DNA of 64,000 nucleotides from the NCBI RefSeq assembly GCF_002941025.1, contig NZ_PTJS01000001.1, forward strand, positions 4,340,001 to 4,404,000, written 5' to 3'. The notes beneath the pieces are model-generated. The model was not told the origin of the DNA. It did no database searches and was given only the letters and a program-made list of their open reading frames with translations. The position numbers were made by a program, and so were the translations under genes. This DNA comes from Streptomyces sp. QL37 (GTDB lineage: Bacteria; Actinomycetota; Actinomycetes; Streptomycetales; Streptomycetaceae). Position 1 is the stretch's first letter; the number at the start of each line of letters is the position of its first letter. This document shows positions 57,198 to 64,000 of this stretch, piece after piece.

Positions 57198-57845
57198 CTA
57201 CGCCGAGGGCCGCGGGAGGCCCTGCGCCAACTGGGCGAAGACGTCCTGGAAGACCTCCGCGAGCACGGTCTCGCCGGGGTGGTCGCACCAGTGCTCGACG
57301 GCGACGCGCAGAGCGGTCTGGGTGACGGCTGCGAGGAGCCGGGGGAAGACGGCGGTCCCGGACGGCCCGTCCGTCCCGCCACGGGTGGCGTCGAGCCATT
57401 CCGAGATGGCGACGGCAAGGGCCTTCTCCTCCGCCACGTGCGCCTTCAGGCCGCGGTGGATGAGGTGGGGCGACCGCTGGAGCACCTTGGACTGAAGGGC
57501 CCACAGCTCCTGGCGGGCCTCGAACCCGTCGAGTTCGGCGACGAGGGCGTCGCGTACGACGTCGAGGGGCGGCCGTTCGGCGGGGGCGCGGCGCACGGAC
57601 TCCCTGATGCGCTCACCCACCTCGTCGTCGACCAGGACGAACGCGTCGTCGTGGCTGGGGAAGTAGTTGAAGAATGTTCTGGGTGAGACGCCGGCGGCCT
57701 CGCTGATGGCCTCGACCGTGACGTTCTCGACGCCGTGTTCCGCGGCGAGCCGCACGGCCGCCTCGGCGAGGGCCCTGCGCGTGGCCTGCTTCTTGCGCTC
57801 CCGCAGCCCGGGTCCGGATGTCGTGGTCTTCGGCACAACGTGCAT
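57198..57845 (-). CDS. TetR-family regulator of the adjacent transporter
   Basis: 215 residues. Helix-turn-helix at about 18-62 (KKQATRRALAEAAVRLAAEHGVENVTVEAISEAAGVSPRTFFNYFPSHDDAF). It precedes the MFS gene in the same direction, so it probably controls it. ATG 57845 has no good ribosome site; transcription may start at or near it. GTGCAT/ATGCAC arms overlap the start codon and may be its operator. Confidence 0.9.
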   Translation of the reverse strand: MHVVPKTTTSGPGLRERKKQATRRALAEAAVRLAAEHGVENVTVEAISEAAGVSPRTFFNYFPSHDDAFVLVDDEVGERIRESVRRAPAERPPLDVVRDALVAELDGFEARQELWALQSKVLQRSPHLIHRGLKAHVAEEKALAVAISEWLDATRGGTDGPSGTAVFPRLLAAVTQTALRVAVEHWCDHPGETVLAEVFQDVFAQLAQGLPRPSA

Positions 57846-57862
57846 AGTAGGCAAAGATGCAC
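57840..57862. promoter_or_regulatory. Candidate TetR operator at the start codon
   Basis: GTGCAT (57840-57845) and ATGCAC (57857-57862), 11-nt spacer, overlapping the TetR start. Confidence 0.35.
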
Positions 57863-58189
57863 ATCCTGCAAAATTATTTACGGACCCCTCCAGGCGTCGG
57901 CCGGTGCGGCTGTATGAGTGGCGGGCCTCCGATGACCGGACGGTCCCCGAATGGGCGCCCGGGTGGCGGCCCCTTCTCCCGTCGCGGTCAAGGCCGTCTC
58001 CCGACTCCATGACCCCGGAGTCGGGAGGGAGGGTGGCGGTCGACGCGAATCGTACGTTGCGTAAGAGATGAATATGCCTACATATGGTGATTATGCCGCC
58101 ACCGAGGGTTACTCCTCGGTGGCGTGCTCTGCGTCGGTCGGGCATCCGGCGCACGCCGGGTGCCCTTCAACTACTCAGAAGGAGTGAGT

Positions 58190-58978
58190 GTGAGCACTCG
58201 CTTTGGCGTGACCCGGAGGAAAGCCCTCACGGTCACAGCGCTGGCCGCGATCGTGGCCTCGACCCTCTCGGGAGCGTCCGCCGTCGCGAACGGGAACGGC
58301 GGGGACCGCGAGCGCGGTTCGGACCACTGGGGCGTGATCACCCGCAACACGATCGGATCCCCCGTCGCCGATCTGCGGAACGGCCCGTTCGGCTCGTTCG
58401 GTGTGACGGGACCCTCCGCCAGGCCGCCCTACGGACGGGGCAGCCTGGGCATCGAGGTGGCGGACGACTCCACCTCGCTGACCCCTCCCAGCGAGAAGGT
58501 CGACTTCGGAAACGAGGTCGACTTCTTCGGCGACCCGGTGCAGGGCTTGCGGAGGGTCGGCTTCCACGTCTTCCAGACGGGGGAGAACGTGTCCTACGGG
58601 GGCCCCGAGAACATGCCGAACATCAGGTTCGAGATCGATCCGAACCTCGTCGGTTCGGGCGACAACTACTCCACGATGGTGTGGGTGCCGGAGGAGGCTC
58701 CGGTGACGAACCAGTGGAGCGGCTTCATCGACGCCACCTCGACCGGTCACTGGTACCTCACGGGCAACGAGGTCCCCGCCTGCAACCAGGCCGCGGACTG
58801 CTCCCTGGAGCAGCTGAAGGAGGCGCTCGACGACGGCGGCGCGGGGGCGACCATCTACACGGCCGCGGTGGGCAAGGGGCGCGACCACATGTGGATCGGC
58901 GCGGTCGACGGCCTGCGCGTCAACCAGAACGTCTACGACTTCGAGACCGACGGGGTCAGGACACGACGGGTCGGCTGA
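58190..58978 (+). CDS. Secreted protein of unknown function
   Basis: 262 residues. A signal peptide (FGVTRRKALTVTALAAIVASTLSGASAVA) is followed by about 230 residues rich in Gly/Asp/Asn with aromatic strands (GSLGIEVADDSTSLTPP, VGFHVFQTGENVSYGG, WSGFIDATSTGHWYLTG). Two Cys (EVPACNQAADCSLEQLKEAL) could form a disulfide. The twin-Arg TRRKALT start is Tat-like. No known domain. GTG 58190 follows AGAAGGAG; an in-frame GTG lies 6 nt earlier. A terminator follows. Confidence 0.85.
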   Translation: MSTRFGVTRRKALTVTALAAIVASTLSGASAVANGNGGDRERGSDHWGVITRNTIGSPVADLRNGPFGSFGVTGPSARPPYGRGSLGIEVADDSTSLTPPSEKVDFGNEVDFFGDPVQGLRRVGFHVFQTGENVSYGGPENMPNIRFEIDPNLVGSGDNYSTMVWVPEEAPVTNQWSGFIDATSTGHWYLTGNEVPACNQAADCSLEQLKEALDDGGAGATIYTAAVGKGRDHMWIGAVDGLRVNQNVYDFETDGVRTRRVG

Positions 58979-58996
58979 CGCGGCACGGAACGCAGA

Positions 58997-59028
58997 GAAG
59001 GGACCGACCCGGACGGGTCGGTCCCTTC
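58997..59028 (+). terminator. Terminator of the secreted-protein gene
   Basis: Perfect 14-bp stem (58997-59010 with 59015-59028), GGAC loop; it also faces the 3' end of the convergent tRNA-Ser(CGA). Confidence 0.85.
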
Positions 59029-59037
59029 ATCCATCTG

Positions 59038-59122
59038 CGGTAGCGGAGGGATTTGAACCCTCGGTGAGTTTCCCCACACTCGCTTTCGAGGCGAGCTCCT
59101 TCGGCCGCTCGGACACGCTACC
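59038..59122 (-). tRNA. tRNA-Ser(CGA)
   Basis: 85 nt on the minus strand: acceptor GGTAGCG/CGCTACC, anticodon CGA (CCTCGAAAG), long variable arm (GTGTGGGGAAACTCAC), T-arm GAGGG-TTCAAAT-CCCTC. Followed by CA. Confidence 0.96.
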
Positions 59123-59202
59123 GAGAGAGAGCTTAGACCATGCCGGGGCCTGGTTCGAAATCCGATTCCCGGACGAGGGTCCGGAGCCCTCGTGCGGCGG
59201 CC

Positions 59203-59700
59203 TCAGCGGTCCCTGAAGAACGTCGTCAGCAGCTCCGCGCAGCGGTCCTCCAGGACGCCGTGGATCACCTCGGGCCGGTGGTTGAGCCTGCGGTCGCGTA
59301 CGACGTCCCAGAGCGAACCCGCGGCGCCGGCCTTCTCGTCCCGCGCCCCGTAGACCACCCGGGCGACCCGGGACTGGACGAGTGCGCCCGCGCACATCGT
59401 GCAGGGCTCCAGAGTGACGACCAGCGTGCAGCCGGTCAGCCGCCAGGAGCCGAGAGCGGCGGCGCCCCGGCGCAGCGCGAGCACCTCGGCGTGCGCCGTC
59501 GGGTCGCCGGTCGCCTCGCGCTCGTTGTGGCCGGTGGCGAGCAGGGCGCCGTCCGGACCCAGGAGAACGGCGCCGACCGGCACATCGCCGGCCGACGCCG
59601 CCTGCGCCGCCTCGTCCAGGGCTTGGCGCATGGGGGCCTGCCACGGGTCCCTCACGGGATCGGGGGGAGGCGGTGAGGAGGTGGGTGGTGGTGCGTTCAC
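59203..59700 (-). CDS. tadA: tRNA adenosine(34) deaminase TadA
   Basis: 165 residues, cytidine/deoxycytidylate deaminase fold. Zinc and catalytic motifs HAE (His70, Glu72) and PCTMC (Cys100, Cys103). It converts A34 to inosine in tRNA-Arg(ACG); that tRNA gene is in this window at 30745-30817. GTG 59700 begins a Pro-rich N-terminal extension (NAPPPTSSPPPPDP). Co-directional with its associated protein gene 9 nt upstream. Confidence 0.95.
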   Translation of the reverse strand: MNAPPPTSSPPPPDPVRDPWQAPMRQALDEAAQAASAGDVPVGAVLLGPDGALLATGHNEREATGDPTAHAEVLALRRGAAALGSWRLTGCTLVVTLEPCTMCAGALVQSRVARVVYGARDEKAGAAGSLWDVVRDRRLNHRPEVIHGVLEDRCAELLTTFFRDR

Positions 59701-59709
59701 CCGCGGACC

Positions 59710-60306
59710 CTAACGGACGGCCTCCAGGACGTCGGCCGCTCCCAGCGCGTCGGCGATCTCCGCCAGCGCGTCGGTGCGCAGGGTCAGCAGATCCTTCTCG
59801 GACAGGCCGAGGTCGGCGAGGACCCCGAGATCGCCGAGCGGCCCCGCCGGAACGGCGTCGGGGTCCTCCTGGTCCAGGTCGGTTTCGCCGACGGCCGTGC
59901 CGGCGCCGTCGGCCTCGGAGAGGGGGTCGTCCGGCTCGCCGTCCTCCGTACCGTCGAGGTCGACGAGCTCCTCGAGTGCGGCGATCTCGTCCTCGGCCCC
60001 CGGTTCGCGGCCGAGCAGTTCATCGGTGAGCAGGATCTCCCCGTACGAGGAGCGGGCGGCGGCGGACGCGTCCGAGACGTAGATACGGGGGTCCTCCTCA
60101 CCGTCCACCCGGAGGACGCCGAACCAGGCGTCCTCCTGCTCGATGTAGACGAGGACCGTGTCCTCGTCCACCGAGGCCTCACGGGCCAGATCCGTCAGGT
60201 CGGACAGGGTTTCCACATCGTCGAGCTCTGTATCGCTCGCTTCCCACCCGTCTTCGGTGCGCGCGAGCAGTGCGGCGAAGTACACCGTGACTCTCCCACT
60301 GGTCAT
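59710..60306 (-). CDS. tRNA adenosine deaminase-associated protein
   Basis: 198 residues, very acidic in the middle (EELVDLDGTEDGEPDDPLSE, ETDLDQEDPDA). It starts MTSGRVTVYFAALLARTEDGW, matching the conserved actinobacterial protein encoded next to tadA. Function in tRNA editing not established. The stop is 9 nt before the tadA start, so co-expression is likely. Confidence 0.88.
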   Translation of the reverse strand: MTSGRVTVYFAALLARTEDGWEASDTELDDVETLSDLTDLAREASVDEDTVLVYIEQEDAWFGVLRVDGEEDPRIYVSDASAAARSSYGEILLTDELLGREPGAEDEIAALEELVDLDGTEDGEPDDPLSEADGAGTAVGETDLDQEDPDAVPAGPLGDLGVLADLGLSEKDLLTLRTDALAEIADALGAADVLEAVR

Positions 60307-60503
60307 AGGTGAATCGGTCCGACGGGAGGGCAGACGGTCATCCGGCTGCTCTGGGCCCCGCCCAATCGGCATCGTGGCAGAAACGAGCGCGATGCGAGAC
60401 CTCTTCGACCGTTGCGTCGGCCATCAGTTGTTCCGGGTGCGGGTCCGACGGCGGTGCTTCCGTGACTCCTTCGGGGGCGGTCCGGCTGCTCCGGCGGCCG
60501 TCC

Positions 60504-60752
60504 TCACCAGCGGAACGTACGCATCCGCATCTGTTGGCGCATACGGGCCGCACGGGCGCGGCGCGGCTGGACCCGGTCGCGGAGCTGCTTCGCCTCGTGG
60601 AGCTCTCGGAGGAACTGCGCCCTGCGCCTCCGGCGTGCCGCGTCACTCTCCTGCGCGTCCGGCACGTTCTCCGGCGCGTCGGGCAGGTCGCGCGCGTCGC
60701 GTCCGGCCTGCCGCTGGTTCCGCTGCTCGCCGTCGGTCAATCGACACACCAC
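60504..60752 (-). CDS. Small Arg-rich protein upstream of upp, unknown
   Basis: GTG 60752 (another GTG follows at 60749) gives 82 residues: [20 protein letters not shown], then [25 protein letters not shown], then [36 protein letters not shown]. Regular protein composition with an amphipathic Arg-rich helix at the C-terminus. It is divergent from upp with about 100 bp between. Recognised as a conserved Streptomyces small protein near upp from memory; function unknown. Confidence 0.7.
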   Translation of the reverse strand: MVCRLTDGEQRNQRQAGRDARDLPDAPENVPDAQESDAARRRRRAQFLRELHEAKQLRDRVQPRRARAARMRQQMRMRTFRW

Positions 60753-60854
60753 CCCAAGCCTGGGTCCGTATGCCCCCACCTTCCCCCCGAACAGGTGCTT
60801 GATGCCAGCGCGGACGGGCGGGAGCCCGTCCGGGGCCCGGTTACTGTTGACGGC

Positions 60855-61490
60855 ATGCGGATCCACGTCGTCGACCACCCGCTGGTGGCGCACAAACTCA
60901 CCACGCTGCGCGACAAGCGCACCGACTCCCCGACCTTCCGGCGGCTCGCCGACGAGCTGGTCACCCTCCTCGCGTACGAGGCCACCAGGGATGTGCGGAC
61001 CGAGCAGGTCGACATCGAGACCCCGGTGACGCCCACGACCGGTGTGAAGCTGTCGCATCCGCGTCCCCTGGTCGTCCCGATCCTGCGCGCCGGTCTCGGC
61101 ATGCTGGACGGCATGGTGCGGCTGCTCCCGACCGCCGAGGTCGGCTTCCTGGGCATGATCCGCAACGAGGAGACGCTCCAGGCGGAGACGTACGCCACGC
61201 GGATGCCCGAGGACCTCTCCGGCCGTCAGGTCTATGTCCTGGACCCGATGCTGGCCACCGGCGGCACGCTCGTCGCGGCCATCAGGGAGCTCATCAAGCG
61301 CGGTGCGGACGACGTCACCGCCGTCGTGCTGCTCGCGGCGCCCGAGGGCGTCGAGGTGATGGAGCGCGAGCTGGAGGGCACGCCGGTCACCGTGGTCACG
61401 GCCTCGGTCGACGAGCGGCTCAACGAGCACGGCTACATCGTGCCCGGCCTCGGGGACGCCGGGGACCGGATGTACGGCACCGCCGGCTGA
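60855..61490 (+). CDS. upp: Uracil phosphoribosyltransferase
   Basis: 211 residues. PRPP-binding motif [17 protein letters not shown] (about 126-142), start [20 protein letters not shown], and the conserved [10 protein letters not shown] and [17 protein letters not shown]. It salvages uracil to UMP in the cytoplasm. ATG 60855. A perfect 10-bp hairpin follows at 61512-61535. Confidence 0.97.
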   Translation: MRIHVVDHPLVAHKLTTLRDKRTDSPTFRRLADELVTLLAYEATRDVRTEQVDIETPVTPTTGVKLSHPRPLVVPILRAGLGMLDGMVRLLPTAEVGFLGMIRNEETLQAETYATRMPEDLSGRQVYVLDPMLATGGTLVAAIRELIKRGADDVTAVVLLAAPEGVEVMERELEGTPVTVVTASVDERLNEHGYIVPGLGDAGDRMYGTAG

Positions 61491-61511
61491 CCCGGTCGGC
61501 ACCGCCGGCCG

Positions 61512-61535
61512 GTCCGGGCCCGGGCGGGCCCGGAC
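61512..61535. terminator. Terminator shared by upp and LytR_C gene
   Basis: GTCCGGGCCC (61512-61521) with GGGCCCGGAC (61526-61535), 4-nt loop; between convergent stops. Confidence 0.7.
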
Positions 61536-61538
61536 GCC

Positions 61539-62159
61539 TCAGCAGGAGGACGGCGCCGGGGACGGCTCGGTGAGGGCCGTGAGGGCCGTCGCCGCCGCCG
61601 CGGGCGTGCTGAACGCCTTGAACTTCGTACCGATGATCAGATCGATGTCCGCCGTCTTGCGGGTGTCGGTCTTCTGCGCGGCCCCGGGCAGCTGTGTGGC
61701 GAGCACCGGGAACGAGTCGTTCATGGCCTTCGGGCCGCCGAGCAGCATTCCGGTGCCGGGCACCTTCTTGTCGTACGCGGCCGGTGCGTTGTCCACCTTG
61801 CCGATGGCGAAGCCGCGCTTCTTGAGCTCGTCGGCGGCGGCCTTGGCCAGTCCGCTGCGGGGCGTCGCGTTGTAGATGTTGACCTTGATGGCGGCCGGCT
61901 CGGGGAGCACCTTCGCGGGCGTCGAAGCGCTCGGGGAGGGGCACACCTTCGGCCGGCCGGCGGCGTTGGCCTGTCCGTCGCCGCCGGTGAAGACGTCGAT
62001 GACCTGGAGCGTGCCCCAGCCGGCCAGGCCGAGGGCCACCACGGCGGCGGTCACCGAGAGGACCAGCTTGCGGCGATGGCGGGGGCGGCGCATGCGGGGG
62101 TACGTGTTACCCGTGATGCGGTACTTTCCGCCCATGCCGGGAGGGGTCAGCATGCTCAT
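61539..62159 (-). CDS. Membrane-anchored LytR_C-domain protein
   Basis: 206 residues. A short cytoplasmic basic end (RMRRPRHRRK), one membrane span (LVLSVTAAVVALGLAGWGTL, about 32-51), and an extracellular LytR C-terminal domain (about 88-192, IKVNIYNATPRSGLAKAAADELKKRGFAIGKVDNAP, DLIIGTKFKAFSTPAAAATAL). The domain occurs in cell-wall teichoic-acid-type ligases of the LCP family but here without the catalytic domain. Ends ...SSC with a terminal Cys. ATG 62159 (second Met two codons on). Confidence 0.9.
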   Translation of the reverse strand: MSMLTPPGMGGKYRITGNTYPRMRRPRHRRKLVLSVTAAVVALGLAGWGTLQVIDVFTGGDGQANAAGRPKVCPSPSASTPAKVLPEPAAIKVNIYNATPRSGLAKAAADELKKRGFAIGKVDNAPAAYDKKVPGTGMLLGGPKAMNDSFPVLATQLPGAAQKTDTRKTADIDLIIGTKFKAFSTPAAAATALTALTEPSPAPSSC

Positions 62160-62276
62160 GGGCGCAGCGTAGTGCGACCTGGTGATGATGCCTACTAAAC
62201 GATCAACCTATGGCACCCGTACGAGCATAAAAGCACCCGAAAGGCCCGAAATGCGCCATGGGTGGGAGTGGCGGGC

Positions 62277-62573
62277 TCAGCCCATTTCGAGCACGCGTGC
62301 GTGGAGCACCTGGCGCTGCTGCAGAGCGGCGCGCACGGCGCGGTGCAGCCCGTCCTCGAGGTAGAGGTCGCCCTGCCACTTCACGACGTGGGCGAACAGG
62401 TCGCCGTAGAACGTGGAGTCCTCGGCGAGCAGGGTCTCGAGGTCCAGCTGGCCCTTGGTGGTCACCAGCTGGTCCAGGCGGACCGGACGCGGCGCGACAT
62501 CCGCCCACTGTCGGGTGCTTTCCCGGCCGTGGTCGGGATATGGCCGCCCATTTCCGATGCGCTTGAAGATCAC
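62277..62573 (-). CDS. VapB-type (type II toxin-antitoxin annotated) small protein
   Basis: 98 residues, beginning MIFKRIGNGRPYPDHG and rich in ordered helix (LDLETLLAEDSTFYGDLFAHVVKWQGDLYLEDGLHRAVRAALQQRQVLHARVLEMG). In Streptomyces genomes this conserved protein is usually labelled a VapB-family antitoxin. No toxin gene is adjacent, so the label may be only family resemblance. ATG 62573. Flanked by short intergenic stretches. Confidence 0.85.
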   Translation of the reverse strand: MIFKRIGNGRPYPDHGRESTRQWADVAPRPVRLDQLVTTKGQLDLETLLAEDSTFYGDLFAHVVKWQGDLYLEDGLHRAVRAALQQRQVLHARVLEMG

Positions 62574-62767
62574 ACGGAAAGCCTACCGGGCAAGGGCCTC
62601 CGGGCGCAGCCAGGGAACACGACTGCGATGCCGGTCAAAACGGCATGAAGACGCCCAAACAGGCGCGCCGTCTGTGATGTTTGTGAGGCATGTTTGTGAG
62701 CGTGCCCCGGTGGCCGGGCGGTGACGGCCCGGTGACGCACCGGGGCGTGCGGGGTGCGCGCCGCGTG

Positions 62768-64000
62768 TTATTCGGTGACGCCGTGGGCGTGCCCGTCGCG
62801 CAGACCGCCGCCGCCGCGCTCCTCGCCGGTGGCGGAGGCGGCCGGGGCCGGGCGGGTCAGGGAGCTCAGATCGTGGGCGTAGGTGCCGACCGCGTGGGCG
62901 ATCACATCGATGTTGGTGTCGAAGTGCCCCATGTCGATGTTGCTCAGGTCGTCGCAGGCCGAGTGGTAGCAGGGGTCGTAGGCGACGCCGGCCGTTCCGC
63001 CGTACGTCTCGGCCTGAGCGGCCGTCTTGATGCCCTCGGCGCCCGTGTCCGTACCGCCGGACGGGATGCCGACCTCGATGAACGGCCCGTAGTCGGAGCG
63101 CCCGCTGAAGTCCGTGCCGGTGTGCGGCTTGCCCTCGCGGTCCAGGAACGCGTTGATGTCGCGCTCCAGCTGGGCGGATCCCTCGGGGCCCGGTCCCTCG
63201 CCCACCCCGTCGGAGTCGTCGCCGTCGAAGACGAACTGCGCGCCGTTCGGCGAGGCGATCATGTCGAAGTTGAGGTAGAGCGCGATCTTCTCGCGCTGCG
63301 CCCCGGAGAGCTTCGCGACGTACGCCTCCGAGCCCAGCAGTCCGTTCTCCTCCGCCGACCACCAGGCGAACCGCACCTTGTTGGCGGGCGGCCTGGGGGA
63401 CTCAGCCAGTGCCAGGGCGACTTCGAGGAGTCCCGCCGAGCCGGACGCGTTGTCGTTGATGCCGGGGCCGTCCGTGACCGAGTCGAGGTGCGCGCCGAGC
63501 ATGACCGTCCTCGCGGGGTTCCCGCCGGGGGTCTCGGCGACGACGTTGCGGGTGACGCGGTCCTCCCGGAACTCCCGGATCTCCAGGGAGACCTTCACCT
63601 CGCCCTTCGCCACCTCCGCGACCAGCTTCTTCCCCTCGTCCTGGGTGATTCCGCCGGTGGGGATCTTGCCCGCCTCCGCGCCGCCCAGGGTGCCGGAGAG
63701 GGCGCCTTCGGTGTTGTTGTAGATCACCGCTGCGTCCGCGCCCGCCGCCGCTGCCGCGGCCTGCTTCTCCGCGAAGGAGCAGCCGCCCCGCTCGATGAGG
63801 GCGATCCTGCCGTCGAAGCCGCCCGACGCGTAGTCGGCCGCCTCGCAGCCGGTGGTGGCGTCGGTGGGGACGGCGGCGAGGGCCGCGGTGATGCCGCCCT
63901 CCTCGGTGGAGGCGGTGTACGTCATCGCCCTGACCGAGATGTCACGCGGTGTGGGGGAGACCACGGAGAGCTTCTCGGCGAGCGTCTCGGTGTAGACGAA
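62768..64000 (-). CDS. M28 family zinc aminopeptidase with PA domain, N-terminus outside window
   Basis: The frame is open to the right edge (FVYTETLAEKLSVVSPTPRD), so the signal peptide and start are missing. A PA insertion (about ADYASGGFDGRIALIERGGCSFAEK...AVIYNNTEG) precedes the M28 catalytic domain: zinc ligands in GAHLDS, INDNASG, SAEENGL, NFDMIAS and the last His in DPCYHSACDDL. It ends with an Ala/Ser/His-rich tail (GHAHGVTE). Streptomyces homologues are secreted aminopeptidases, so secretion is expected. Confidence 0.92.
   Translation of the reverse strand, partial: FVYTETLAEKLSVVSPTPRDISVRAMTYTASTEEGGITAALAAVPTDATTGCEAADYASGGFDGRIALIERGGCSFAEKQAAAAAAGADAAVIYNNTEGALSGTLGGAEAGKIPTGGITQDEGKKLVAEVAKGEVKVSLEIREFREDRVTRNVVAETPGGNPARTVMLGAHLDSVTDGPGINDNASGSAGLLEVALALAESPRPPANKVRFAWWSAEENGLLGSEAYVAKLSGAQREKIALYLNFDMIASPNGAQFVFDGDDSDGVGEGPGPEGSAQLERDINAFLDREGKPHTGTDFSGRSDYGPFIEVGIPSGGTDTGAEGIKTAAQAETYGGTAGVAYDPCYHSACDDLSNIDMGHFDTNIDVIAHAVGTYAHDLSSLTRPAPAASATGEERGGGGLRDGHAHGVTE

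Noticed and set aside
55711..57495. A 594-codon plus-strand open frame
   Set aside because: Antisense to the second MFS transporter; composition is Arg/Gly/His/Glu-biased with no domain.
62277..62573. Complete toxin-antitoxin pair
   Set aside because: Only the VapB-type protein is present; no PIN-domain toxin gene adjoins it on either strand.
1..64000. CRISPR array, rRNA operon or intact insertion sequence
   Set aside because: No regularly spaced repeats of 28-37 bp, no rRNA-like sequence and no transposase motif were seen.

Overview
The window is very GC-rich (roughly 70 percent or more by eye) and reads as a chromosomal core segment of a Streptomyces. Indicators are GTG starts and strong third-position GC, F420-dependent enzymes, a subtilisin-inhibitor protein, GntR and SARP-free developmental-style sigma factors, ATP-binding anti-sigma-like proteins, and a sigF-sigN ... 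tadA ... upp gene order that I recall from S. coelicolor. This assignment is inference from gene content; no database search was run.

Layout. 0-3.2 kb: a minus-strand copper module (membrane protein, YcnI, SCO1, PCu(A)C, CopC/CopD). 3.4-13.3 kb: housekeeping and regulatory genes (two HATPase anti-sigma-like proteins, aminopeptidase P, a GAF/PP2C phosphatase, a degenerate primase-polymerase-fold protein, a SEC-C protein, a glycerophosphodiesterase, an HtrA-like protease). 13.6-18.3 kb: an accessory block with a GntR regulator, two paralogous family-2 glycosyltransferases, a RibD-type reductase and two unknown proteins. It ends at tRNA-Ser(UGA). 18.5-21 kb: a patch with a truncated GntR gene, an amidohydrolase/MarR pair and another gene remnant, which looks like recombination scar tissue beside the tRNA. 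21-30 kb: a primase-polymerase protein, a small secreted protein, a SigE-family sigma factor, an acyl-CoA ligase, a 1357-residue pseudo-kinase-like protein and a subtilisin inhibitor. 30.4-30.8 kb: tRNA-Ser(GCU) and tRNA-Arg(ACG).

30.9-47.5 kb: small metabolic and regulatory cassettes (VOC protein, TetR/F420 oxidoreductase, ECF41 sigma factor with an FAD oxidoreductase, DUF2797, amidohydrolase). These are followed by an overlapping four-gene operon (response regulator, sensor kinase, GT2-GtrA glycosyltransferase, GT39 membrane glycosyltransferase), then an MFS/TetR drug-efflux pair. 47.6-51.7 kb: a MarR-controlled cluster in which a 14-TM exporter is fused to three carboxypeptidase-regulatory-like domains and the next gene fuses such a domain to YceI. 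52-60 kb: sigN and sigF, small membrane proteins, a second MFS/TetR pair, a secreted protein, tRNA-Ser(CGA), tadA and its partner. 60.5-64 kb: a small Arg-rich protein, upp, a LytR_C protein, a VapB-type protein and a truncated M28 aminopeptidase.

Many genes are separated by perfect GC-rich hairpins, and several regulators have clear repeated operators beside them, which allows regulator-target pairs to be proposed from sequence alone. The least ordinary items are the MFS/YceI regulatory-domain cluster, the pseudo-kinase, the GntR/glycosyltransferase block next to a tRNA, and an 18-bp palindrome ahead of sigN.
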